Source: Acidobacteriaceae bacterium (GTDB lineage: Bacteria; Acidobacteriota; Terriglobia; Terriglobales; SbA1). From it: DNA of 6,018 bases. The stretch spans positions 1 to 6,018 of the forward strand of contig PMHI01000209.1 of NCBI GenBank assembly GCA_003156615.1, written 5' to 3'. Under the pieces are notes generated by a model. It did no database searches. It saw nothing but the letters and a program-made list of their open reading frames with translations, and was not told where the DNA came from. Every line of letters starts with the position of its first letter. Position 1 is the stretch's first letter. This document shows, in pieces, positions 1 through 5,191 of the stretch. The position numbers and the translations under genes were made by a program.

Positions 1-306
1 GACGGAAAAATTCAGAACAAAGCCGTCAAACCGCATGATGGTCGTATTGACGCCTCGGTGAGCACAAGTGACCATGGCAGCGAGCGCAGTGGCTGGGTAC
101 ATCGTCGAGTACGAACCCTCGAACGCGAATGATCGGGTGTCGGCCTAGCGATCACGGTGTACAATGCACCCTACGATTGGGACTTCAATCGAAAGACCTC
201 TAATAATTTAACCGCAAACGGGCAGTCGCCGTTGTGGCGTCGCTGATTTCTTCCTCGCGGTGAAGCACGCAGCAAAGCGGCGTTTTGCGGAATCGCTAAG
301 AGCCCT
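1..306. other. Left-edge region without a convincing gene
   Basis: The + strand is open in frame 1 from the window edge to a TGA at 130-132 (43 codons), but the third codon positions show no GC bias and the peptide is not recognisable. A second frame is open to about position 61 and could equally be the tail of an upstream gene. The long minus-strand frame that starts inside the radical SAM gene and ends near 208 is a shadow of that gene. The only other structure I see is a possible promoter around 177-206. Confidence 0.4.
177..206 (+). promoter_or_regulatory. Possible sigma-70-type promoter for the radical SAM gene
   Basis: TTGGGA (177-182) and TAATAA (201-206) are separated by 18 bases in an AT-rich patch of a GC-rich region, about 100 bases before the ATG at 307. 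Each hexamer only partly matches consensus, so this is a weak call. The leader would be about 95 nt long. Confidence 0.3.
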
Positions 307-1893
307 ATGAAAATTCTGCTTTATAACCCCGACAATGGCGTCACGCGTAATTTCATGCCGCATCTGTGGATGTTTCTGCTCCAGGCGCTCACGCCATCTG
401 GCCATGAGGTGCTGTTGGTGGATGGCAATGCCCAATCCATGGATGAAGCGGGAATCGCGCAGTTTGTGCGCGACAACAATATTGGATTGGTGGGCATCGG
501 CGCCATGACCAGAATGATTGCCAAGGCTTATCGCATGGCGGATGCGGTTCGGGCCACGGGAGTTCCGGTGGTGATGGGCGGACCTCATGTGACGGAGATG
601 GCCGACGAGGCGCTTGGCCGAGATGGCGGGCCGCGCCATGCCGACGCTGTCGCCCTGGGGGAAGCCGATGCGACCTGGCCGCGGATTGTTGAAGACACTG
701 CCCGTGGTGAACTCAAAGACATTTATGCGCCGGTGGATGCTTTTGGCCAGGAGAGCAAGCCTTCGCTGAAAGAATACCCGGTGATCCCGTGGCAGTCGAT
801 CGATCTCAAGCAGTTCAACCTGGTGCCGAAGGCCGCGACCGCACTGCTCCAGAAAATCGGAGAAGGCTGGGGAACATTTCGCATTATTCCGGTCGAATCC
901 GGACGAGGCTGCCCTTATGGCTGCGAGTTCTGCACCGTAACCGGATTTTTCGGGGATTCGATTCGTTTCCGCACCAATGAGAGCGTGGTGAATGAACTGC
1001 TGTTGTTGAAGGCCCGCGCCCGCAGCGAGAAGGGCCAGATGGCGGTTTTTTTCATTGACGATAATTTCGCCATCAACATCAAGCGCACGAAGTCGCTGCT
1101 GCGCGACATCATTGCCGCCGGAGCACAGGTGCATTGGGTCGCGCAGATCAGCGCCAATTTATTGCGCGACGAAGAACTCGTGGACCTGATCGCGGCTTCT
1201 GGTGGCAAGTGGATTTTTATCGGCATGGAGTCCATCGACCCGGCCAATCTGAAAGATGTGAACAAGGGATTCAACAAGCCGGGTGAGTACGCGGCGGTGC
1301 TGGAGCGGCTGGCGCAACGCAACGTGTATGCCATCACGTCGTTTATTTTTGGCATGGACAACGACACCGTGGGAGTCGCTGAGAGAACTCTCGGGCAAGT
1401 GCGGACTTGGCCTCCAGGTCTACCAATCTTTGGTTTGCTCACTCCTTTGCCCGCAACTCCGCTGTATAAGCGGCTGGAGAAAGCCGGGCGGCTGACGCGG
1501 CCGAAGCATTGGCAGGAGTTCATTCCGTTTGCGATGGCCCACAGGCCGCTGAAGATGACCATCGAAGAAGCGCATGCTGAAGTGGATCAAGGCTGGGCGC
1601 AGGCTTATAGTCCGGAGGCGCTGGCGGCTGCGGTCGACTCGCTGAACGACCGGCCGCTGGGTTATCGCGTCAACATCTTTCTGGCGCGCCTGTGTTTCCG
1701 CGGCATCTATTTCCCGATGACGGGGAAAAGGGCGTGGGTGAAGGTGATTGCGCAAAATCGGCGAACTATTTTCAAGCTCGTAAGGGAGGGGTTCACGGCC
1801 GGTGCCTGGCGCGGCGCGCCCGCGAGGATTCCCGCCAGTCCAGTGTCGCAGGTGGAGGCGATCGAGACGATCGCACAAGCAGCGGAGGGGTGA
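307..1893 (+). CDS. B12-binding-domain radical SAM protein (DUF4070-like C-terminus)
   Basis: The gene encodes a complete 528-residue cytosolic radical SAM enzyme. The N-terminal part (about residues 1-135) has the Rossmann-like fold pattern of cobalamin-binding domains (MKILLYNP, GHEVLLVDG, GLVGIGAMT, VPVVMGGPHVT). The radical SAM core follows: C202, C206 and C209 in GCPYGCEFC should bind the [4Fe-4S] cluster that cleaves S-adenosylmethionine, FFIDDNF lies at 249-254 and GMES at 306-309. The C-terminal part (about 390-470, around HWQEFIPFAMAH) resembles the DUF4070 region. No DxHxxG motif is visible in the N-terminal domain, so cobalamin, if bound, may not be bound base-off through a histidine. 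That is common in this superfamily. The family includes methyltransferases and ring-forming enzymes such as hopanoid-modifying proteins, but the substrate cannot be read from sequence and the gene has no biosynthetic neighbours here. The ATG at 307 fits the family N-terminus, although its ribosome binding site is poor. The family call is secure; the reaction is unknown. Confidence 0.88.
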   Translation: MKILLYNPDNGVTRNFMPHLWMFLLQALTPSGHEVLLVDGNAQSMDEAGIAQFVRDNNIGLVGIGAMTRMIAKAYRMADAVRATGVPVVMGGPHVTEMADEALGRDGGPRHADAVALGEADATWPRIVEDTARGELKDIYAPVDAFGQESKPSLKEYPVIPWQSIDLKQFNLVPKAATALLQKIGEGWGTFRIIPVESGRGCPYGCEFCTVTGFFGDSIRFRTNESVVNELLLLKARARSEKGQMAVFFIDDNFAINIKRTKSLLRDIIAAGAQVHWVAQISANLLRDEELVDLIAASGGKWIFIGMESIDPANLKDVNKGFNKPGEYAAVLERLAQRNVYAITSFIFGMDNDTVGVAERTLGQVRTWPPGLPIFGLLTPLPATPLYKRLEKAGRLTRPKHWQEFIPFAMAHRPLKMTIEEAHAEVDQGWAQAYSPEALAAAVDSLNDRPLGYRVNIFLARLCFRGIYFPMTGKRAWVKVIAQNRRTIFKLVREGFTAGAWRGAPARIPASPVSQVEAIETIAQAAEG

Positions 1894-1917
1894 ACGTAAC
1901 GCGCCGGTAATTACGTT
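1893..1917 (+). terminator. Hairpin just after the radical SAM stop codon
   Basis: AACGTAA (1893-1899) and TTACGTT (1911-1917) are perfect 7-bp inverted repeats around an 11-nt loop that begin inside the stop codon region of the radical SAM gene. No T-run follows, so intrinsic termination is doubtful. The same bases could be the end of the degraded transposon lying to the right. Confidence 0.25.
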
Positions 1918-1969
1918 TCCCGTCAATTGAAAGTCGCTTATGCGCTTTTCGACCTTGGAAAGCTGCTGC

Positions 1970-2087
1970 TGAGTGGTGCTCACCGTATGAAGCCAACCTT
2001 GCTTGGCTTCGCGCCCCGCCTAGCGGTAACGCCCGTAGACCGCCTGGAAATACTCCCACTTCACCTCGTGCCCCAATCTATCCTCCT
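1970..2087 (-). pseudogene. 5' remnant of an integrase-type transposase gene
   Basis: On the minus strand a good ribosome binding site, AGGAGG (2082-2087), precedes a TTG codon at 2076-2074. It opens a frame reading GHEVKWEYFQAVYGRYR, a TAG stop at 2022-2020, then AGREAKQGWL. From memory, this resembles the N-terminus of a group of rve-type (IS481-like) transposases common in Acidobacteria, which begin EVKWEYF-AVY-RYR-A-R. The in-frame stop and the loss of similarity after about 30 codons mean only a decayed start of the gene remains. The sequence to about 1894 may include the element's other end, but I cannot define it. Transposase origin is moderately likely; the family assignment is tentative. 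Confidence 0.42.
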
Positions 2088-2092
2088 GCTAT

Positions 2093-2105
2093 CGACTCTG
2101 AGTCG
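2093..2105. repeat. Perfect 13-bp palindrome
   Basis: CGACTC and GAGTCG flank a single central T. It lies just upstream (minus-strand sense) of the ribosome binding site of the transposase remnant. It could be an operator-like site or chance. Confidence 0.3.
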
Positions 2106-2114
2106 GGTTCCATC

Positions 2115-2153
2115 CTAAATGTCTCGAAGCCCTCCCCTCCGGTTTACATTTAG
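2115..2153. repeat. 8-bp inverted repeat CTAAATGT / ACATTTAG with 23-nt loop
   Basis: CTAAATGT (2115-2122) and ACATTTAG (2146-2153) are perfect inverted copies. The left arm contains the ATG of the small ORF at 2119. It sits between the transposase remnant and that ORF, so it could be a transposon end, a terminator-like hairpin or a regulatory stem. Confidence 0.4.
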
Positions 2154-2247
2154 TGGGCTCACTAGTCCGCGGACGGATAAGCTGATCGCCGCGTCCGTGC
2201 AATGGGCGGAGGAAATCATGCGGAAGATTGATAATCTGTACTCATGA
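2119..2247 (+). CDS. Small hypothetical ORF or C-terminal gene remnant, 42 aa
   Basis: This frame reads MSRSPPLRFTFSGLTSPRT and then a helical-looking stretch ending WAEEIMRKIDNLYS. Its TGA stop overlaps the ATG of the next ORF as ATGA (2244-2247), the usual arrangement of translationally coupled genes, and this is the main reason to take it seriously. The start at 2119 has no clear ribosome binding site and lies inside an inverted repeat, so the frame may instead be the surviving tail of a longer gene whose front was lost with the transposon remnant to its left. I do not recognise the family. A much shorter start at 2218, preceded by GGAGG, is also possible. Confidence 0.35.
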   Translation: MSRSPPLRFTFSGLTSPRTDKLIAASVQWAEEIMRKIDNLYS

Positions 2248-2411
2248 TGACGGCAATGACAATCCCGCAGTTGGAAGAAGCCATTTTGGCAGACGTGGTT
2301 ACTAATTTCGTAGAGGCGAAGAAAAGCACTGCCCGTAGGCCACTTCTCATCAAGTTTCTGAATCAGCCTGCGGCGGAGGCTACCAGCCGCTTCGCTGCTC
2401 TCCAAGAATGA
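2244..2411 (+). pseudogene. Hypothetical gene truncated after 55 codons by an IS21-like end
   Basis: The frame starts with ATG at 2244, overlapping the upstream stop as ATGA. It reads as an ordinary globular N-terminus: MTIPQLEEAILADVVTNF, then EAKKSTARRPLLIKFLNQPAA. The pattern of a helix, a K-S/T-x-R-x-PL segment and a hydrophobic strand resembles uncharacterised proteins I associate with Acidobacteria, but I cannot name a domain. The TGA stop (2409-2411) is formed by the first bases of the AATGACCCAC repeat that marks the IS21-like end, so the gene was probably cut by that insertion. The downstream part of the gene is not recognisable beyond the istB gene. Truncation is an inference from this junction; a short intact protein is the alternative. 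Confidence 0.42.
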
Positions 2412-2440
2412 CCCACTTGCGCTCACTTAAAATGACCCAC
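2407..2440. repeat. IS21-like terminal repeats: two AATGACCCAC copies 24 bp apart
   Basis: AATGACCCAC occurs at 2407-2416 and again at 2431-2440. IS21-family elements carry several short direct repeats near each end and begin with 5'-TG. A TG at 2409 would make these copies the istB-side end, immediately downstream of istB, where it belongs. I found no matching copy in inverse orientation on the far side of istB, so the element appears to have lost its other end. Confidence 0.6.
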
Positions 2441-3118
2441 CGTCGGATCGCGACTTAGAACGAGATTCAAAACTGCAATGCAGGCGCGACGGCAACGATG
2501 CGGTAAGTGACCTGCGGGTTCGCGGGAAAGTACGAGGAACGGGAAGTGATTAGCCTTAGGCTCACGCAAGGAAGGTCCGTTGATGTGGATGGTTTGGCAC
2601 TGGTGCCGCAATCGGCTGAGCAAAGCCTCGGTGAGATCTTTGTTGCCGAGCAGCTGATGCCATTGGTCATACTCGAGGTTGGCTGTAATCAGCGTCGCTT
2701 TGCGGCGGTAGCGTTCTTCCATCAATTTAAAAAAGATGTTGGTCTGTTCGGGGCGGAGATTTAGATACGCGAGCTCGTCGACGAGTAACACATCGATGCG
2801 AGCCAGGCGGCGAATGAGTTTGCGCGAGGCGCGATCGGCGAGCGAGGCATACATCTCATCGAAAAGATCTTGCGCTTTGATGAATAGAGCGCGATAGCCA
2901 TTCTGTAGTGCCTTGAGCAACAGGCCGGAGGCAAGTCCCGTCTTGCCCACACCGGTGGGGCCGATAAAGATGATATTGGCGGCCTTGGGGATAAACTCCA
3001 GTTCCGCCAGCCCTTGGATCTGGCGACGCGAAACCCCGGGTTGATTCTTAAAGGGAAACGACTCCAAAGTCCAGAGTTCTGGGAGGCGGGCGCGTTGGAT
3101 ACGTGCTTGTGTCGTCAA
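2423..3118 (-). CDS. istB: IstB-like ATP-binding helper protein of an IS21-family element
   Basis: This is an AAA+ ATPase of the IstB/DnaC type, which in IS21 elements binds target DNA and activates the IstA transposase. The Walker A motif GPTGVGKT is at residues 53-60, Walker B LLVDE at 111-115, and conserved motor segments are ALFIKAQDLFDEMYASLADR and SRLRHQC (168-174). The block TLESFPFKNQPGVSRRQIQGL is typical of the domain start. The frame given begins at a TTG with no obvious ribosome binding site and yields 231 residues, shorter than usual because most of the N-terminal DNA-binding region (about 50-60 residues) is missing. The same frame stays open upstream to about 3298, where it contains FLAQPAEP, which looks like an IstB N-terminus with disturbed frame. 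The C-terminal tail after SLREP (about 45 residues) runs into the terminal repeat. No istA is present upstream, so transposition by itself is unlikely. Confidence 0.82.
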   Translation of the reverse strand: MTTQARIQRARLPELWTLESFPFKNQPGVSRRQIQGLAELEFIPKAANIIFIGPTGVGKTGLASGLLLKALQNGYRALFIKAQDLFDEMYASLADRASRKLIRRLARIDVLLVDELAYLNLRPEQTNIFFKLMEERYRRKATLITANLEYDQWHQLLGNKDLTEALLSRLRHQCQTIHINGPSLREPKANHFPFLVLSREPAGHLPHRCRRACIAVLNLVLSRDPTVGHFK

Positions 3119-3372
3119 GGTTGCGCAAGACTCCCTGGCGCAGTCGCCGATCGGCTCGGCGGGCTGCGCAAGAAACTTGAAGACTCCGCCTGCGAGTGCT
3201 ACGGGGTTATCCGACAGTACGATTGCGAGCTTGGCTTGAAATAAAACCGCCCGTGAAGACCCGCCCTGTTTTAATTGCCGGCAGAGCGCGAGTCGATCCT
3301 AACGTGTCGCCAACAGATAGTCAGGCAACAAACGGACGGAAATTCACAAAAAACCCACTACGCATTTCCGGC
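3119..3372. other. Stretch between istB and the next promoter
   Basis: On the minus strand the istB frame remains open to 3298 and another minus frame contains ADRRLRQGVLRNL, which resembles the missing IstB N-terminal helix, so the part nearest istB is probably decayed istB. The + strand frame ending at 3244 overlaps istB and is judged a shadow. From about 3300 to 3372 I see only AT-richer intergenic sequence. Confidence 0.4.
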
Positions 3373-3398
3373 TTGACAACACTGGGATTCGGTATAGT
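3373..3398 (+). promoter_or_regulatory. Probable promoter of the ABM-like gene
   Basis: TTGACA (3373-3378) matches the -35 consensus perfectly and TATAGT (3393-3398) matches five of six -10 positions. The spacing is only 14 bases, shorter than the usual 16-18, so either the promoter is unusual or one hexamer is not the true element. Transcription would start near 3405, leaving a leader of about 100 nt. Confidence 0.5.
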
Positions 3399-3431
3399 GT
3401 GTTAGACAGAGCGAATTACGCCTTCTCCTCT

Positions 3432-3498
3432 TTCAGATCCTCTGAACTAAGGCAGTCCATCTGAAGTTCCCTCCTCTTAGCCACCACAATTCAGGAGG
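3432..3498 (+). promoter_or_regulatory. Structured 5' leader that can mask the ribosome binding site
   Basis: TTCAGA (3432-3437) can pair with TCTGAA at 3441-3446 (3-nt loop) or with a second TCTGAA at 3460-3465, so two folds compete. Further down, CCTCCT (3470-3475) is exactly complementary to the strong ribosome binding site AGGAGG (3493-3498), with a 17-nt loop. Together these could form a translation switch, but the stems are short and no known riboswitch class is recognised. Confidence 0.35.
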
Positions 3499-3503
3499 TT
3501 GAC

Positions 3504-3845
3504 ATGTTTGCTCGTCACGTTTCCATGCACCTGAAGCCCAATACCCGCCTGAAGCCCAATACCGGTGCGGAGTTTACCCAGACGATCGAGAACGAGATTC
3601 TTCCCCTCCTTCGCAAACAGCACGGCTTCCGAGACGAAATCGTATTCGTCGCCCCGGCATCCGGAACGGAAGTGGTCGCTATCAGTCTGTGGGACAAGAA
3701 AGAGGACGCGGAAGCTTATGGCCGCGGAAGCTATCCAGAAGTGCTGAAGGCCCTGGCGAAAGTGGTCAACGGTACTCCTGAGGGCCGAAACCTTGAGGTT
3801 GCGAACTCGACCTTGCAAAAGACCGCTGCTCGCGTAGCAGCCTGA
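3504..3845 (+). CDS. ABM-like (dimeric alpha/beta-barrel) small protein
   Basis: This 113-residue cytosolic protein has the pattern of the antibiotic biosynthesis monooxygenase / stress-responsive dimeric alpha+beta barrel fold: a first strand (MFARHVSMHL), a helix (AEFTQTIENEILPLLRKQHG), a strand (DEIVFVAP), a strand with a conserved Trp (VVAISLWDKKEDAEAY) and a last helix (YPEVLKALAKVV). Members act as heme-degrading or quinone-type monooxygenases or have no known activity; no diagnostic catalytic residues can be assigned here. ATG 3504 is secured by AGGAGG at 3493-3498. Residues 10-20, LKPNTRLKPNT, show that a six-residue block has been duplicated in tandem, at the end of the first strand. 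The gene has its own promoter and leader and is followed by a G/C hairpin, so it is probably monocistronic. Confidence 0.75.
   Translation: MFARHVSMHLKPNTRLKPNTGAEFTQTIENEILPLLRKQHGFRDEIVFVAPASGTEVVAISLWDKKEDAEAYGRGSYPEVLKALAKVVNGTPEGRNLEVANSTLQKTAARVAA
3531..3563 (+). repeat. 18-bp-period in-frame tandem duplication
   Basis: CTGAAGCCCAATACC at 3531-3545 recurs exactly at 3549-3563, with period 18. The reading frame is preserved and residues LKPNT appear twice in the ABM-like protein. Exact identity at nucleotide level suggests a recent slippage event. Confidence 0.85.
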
Positions 3846-3870
3846 GGCAACCAGGCAGGCTTTCGCGTTC

Positions 3871-3899
3871 GGTAGGGGGGGGCTGATCCCCGCCCCCTT
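3871..3899 (+). terminator. G/C-rich hairpin after the ABM-like gene
   Basis: A run of eight G (3875-3882), the loop CTGAT and CCCCGCCCCC (3888-3897) form a stem of eight G-C pairs with one bulged G. It lies about 30 bases after the stop codon, the expected place for a terminator, but is followed only by TTA and not a real T-run. Confidence 0.4.
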
Positions 3900-4005
3900 A
3901 CGCAAGAGACAAGAGTCGAGGTTTAGATCTTTCTGGTGACGCCCGCTTCTCAAAGGAAACCCTGCTTTCCGAAACGCCCGCCTCCAGAAGACTGGGAGGT
4001 GTTCT

Positions 4006-4386
4006 GTGCCTCAACAATCGCCGATTTCCTTTCAAATTCGCACGAAAAACGTGCTCATCGTCGATGGCAACGAAACGATGCAGAAGCTGCGCGCCCACGT
4101 GCTGAGAAGCCGCGGAGTTCACGTGCACACGGCCAAAAGCGTCACGGAAGCAGAGTTGCTCTGGGCGCCTGATTTTTTCGATTTGGTACTGCTGGACGTG
4201 CGCCAGAGATCCAAAGAAGCAGTGAAGTTCTGGAGAACGAATCGGCGACAGCATCCACGGCAGCGGATCAGTTTCCTAGTTGGACCCCCAACGTACCTGT
4301 CTCATACGTGCGCCGACGAGGTCGTAGCCCGCGACAGGGTTTCTGAAGACCGGGTGCAGGGGCCAGGACTCCTGCATGTCGCATAA
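4006..4386 (+). CDS. Orphan, degenerate response-regulator receiver protein
   Basis: A 126-residue protein starting at GTG 4006, six bases after GGAGG (3995-3999). Residues 15-95 follow the CheY-like receiver fold: strand NVLIVDGNE, helix MQKLRAHVLRSRG, strand VHVHTA, helix VTEAELLW, then FDLVLLDVR with the candidate phospho-acceptor D64. The normally paired acidic residues after the first strand are reduced to D20 followed by G21. The Thr/Ser switch position reads FLVGPP, and the conserved Lys near the end of the domain is not seen. The last 30 residues (VARDRVSEDRVQGPGLLHVA) do not look like a receiver end or a DNA-binding output domain. It probably acts, if at all, by protein contact without normal phosphotransfer. 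No histidine kinase is nearby. It begins a run of closely spaced + strand small genes. Confidence 0.68.
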   Translation: MPQQSPISFQIRTKNVLIVDGNETMQKLRAHVLRSRGVHVHTAKSVTEAELLWAPDFFDLVLLDVRQRSKEAVKFWRTNRRQHPRQRISFLVGPPTYLSHTCADEVVARDRVSEDRVQGPGLLHVA

Positions 4387-4400
4387 GGTCTTACAAGACC
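4387..4400 (+). terminator. Small hairpin abutting the receiver stop codon
   Basis: GGTCT (4387-4391) and AGACC (4396-4400) with loop TACA form a perfect short hairpin immediately after the TAA. There is no T-run, so it is more likely an mRNA-end or processing structure than a strong terminator. Confidence 0.3.
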
Positions 4401-4442
4401 GATAGCAGCCTGATGGAGACAATAAATCAAGGAGAAACTTCC

Positions 4443-4665
4443 ATGAAACCGGAGCTCTTGACCAATAGAGACGCAGCTATCACGACTCATGATGAGGAGA
4501 ACGTGCGCGCTCGCGCTTACGCTGTATGACGTGCGCGGCAGAATAGATGGCCATGCGGTAGAAGACTGGCTTCAAGCAGAAGGCGAAGTAGCAGGAAGCA
4601 ACGAACGAAAAGCCGTCCGAGCCTCAACCTCGAAGATCACTGTGAAAATCGTTGGTGAAGCCTGA
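4443..4665 (+). pseudogene. Frameshifted DUF2934 protein gene
   Basis: ATG 4443 follows a good ribosome binding site (AAGGAG, 4430-4435). The first frame encodes 28 residues ending ENVRARAYAV and stops at TGA 4527-4529. From CTG 4522 the next frame continues LYDVRGRIDGHAVEDWLQAE and runs through GSNERKAVRAS and STSKITVKIVGEA to TGA 4663-4665. Joined, the sequence has the DUF2934 signature (RAYELYxxRGxxDGHxxEDWLxAE), a short helical domain of unknown function common in Acidobacteria and Proteobacteria. Only four bases (GCTG) lie where the two codons for Ala-Leu are expected, so two bases appear lost, or one gained. The remainder of the domain is well preserved, which suggests a recent mutation, a sequencing error or, less likely, programmed frameshifting. 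Confidence 0.68.
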
Positions 4666-4708
4666 CGGGTTGGACGATCACGTAGTGGAGAGCGATGCTC
4701 AAACCACC

Positions 4709-4713
4709 GGAGG
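4709..4713 (+). promoter_or_regulatory. Ribosome binding site that fixes the RRM start
   Basis: GGAGG at 4709-4713 lies seven bases before TTG 4721. The alternative upstream TTG at 4652 would add 23 residues unlike any RRM N-terminus and would overlap the DUF2934 gene. Confidence 0.65.
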
Positions 4714-4720
4714 TAAGCCA

Positions 4721-5026
4721 TTGACTAACATCTACGTCGGTAACTTAGATTATTCCACTCCCGAAGACCAGCTTCAGACATTATTCGCGGCGTACGGAGC
4801 CGTTAAAACAGTAACGGCCGTCACGGATCGCGACACAGGTCAACCGCGGGGATTTGCGTTCGTCGAGATGACTAATGCTGGGGAGGCGCGAGATGCTATT
4901 CGTGGGCTGAACGGTTCGGTCCACGGCGGGCGCGCCCTGACTATCAATGAAGCTCGCCCTAAGCTTTACCGCACTGGCGAACACGAATCATTGCCCAGTA
5001 GGGATCACCGGCGCCATCGTATCTAA
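4721..5026 (+). CDS. Short RRM-type RNA-binding protein
   Basis: A 101-residue protein with one RNA recognition motif and a basic tail, starting at TTG 4721. RNP2 is IYVGNL (residues 4-9) and RNP1 is RGFAFVEM (43-50), with the aromatic residues that stack on RNA bases in place (Y5, F45, F47). The helices EDQLQTLFAAYG and GEARDAIRGLNG and the last strand ALTINEARPK complete the fold. Residues 81-101 are rich in Arg and His (ending RDHRRHRI) and likely add non-specific RNA contact; the glycine-rich tail of many bacterial homologues is absent. Bacterial RRM proteins of this size (cyanobacterial Rbp type) are often cold- or stress-induced and bind mRNA. The RNA target is unknown. It lies 55 bases after the DUF2934 gene. 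Confidence 0.88.
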   Translation: MTNIYVGNLDYSTPEDQLQTLFAAYGAVKTVTAVTDRDTGQPRGFAFVEMTNAGEARDAIRGLNGSVHGGRALTINEARPKLYRTGEHESLPSRDHRRHRI

Positions 5027-5191
5027 TGATTAGGAAGATGATGTTGTTGGCTGATCCTGCGAAAGCACAGCGCGGGTGTAGCGTCTGTGGCTACTGAGCA
5101 ATCGCCTACCTGCAGAAGGAGTCCAGTGCCGAACAAGGGAGTGAACAGCACAACAGAGTTGTCCCGGAGGTAATATGAGCGGTAGACAAGG

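Larger units (their letters stand above)
2407..3300 (-). mobile_element. Remnant of an IS21-family insertion sequence
   Basis: The remnant consists of an istB gene followed by the AATGACCCAC terminal repeats. An intact IS21 element is about 2-2.5 kb and carries istA directly before istB. Here the sequence before istB leads within 250 bases to the promoter of the next chromosomal gene with no istA codons. The right boundary is unknown; 3300 is simply where the open istB frame ends. Confidence 0.6.

Noticed and set aside
208..1134. Long minus-strand ORF of 308 codons
   Set aside because: It lies antisense to the radical SAM gene, starts inside it and has a low-complexity Arg/His/Ala composition typical of shadow frames in GC-rich genes.
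1420..1983. Minus-strand ORF of 187 codons over the end of the radical SAM gene
   Set aside because: Most of it is a shadow of the radical SAM frame. Only the part beyond 1893 touches the transposase remnant.
2115..2426. Minus-strand ORF of 103 codons between the istB end and the transposase remnant
   Set aside because: It is antisense to the two coupled + strand ORFs, crosses the IS-end repeats and has no recognisable domain. The + strand codons look more like coding sequence.
3014..3244. + strand ORF of 76 codons over the istB 5' region
   Set aside because: It begins inside istB on the opposite strand, has no ribosome binding site, and its Cys-rich peptide resembles no family I know.
3892..4005. 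Possible additional small gene before the receiver
   Set aside because: The open frame from 3936 is out of frame with the receiver, overlaps its first half and lacks a ribosome binding site. GTG 4006 with GGAGG explains the region better.
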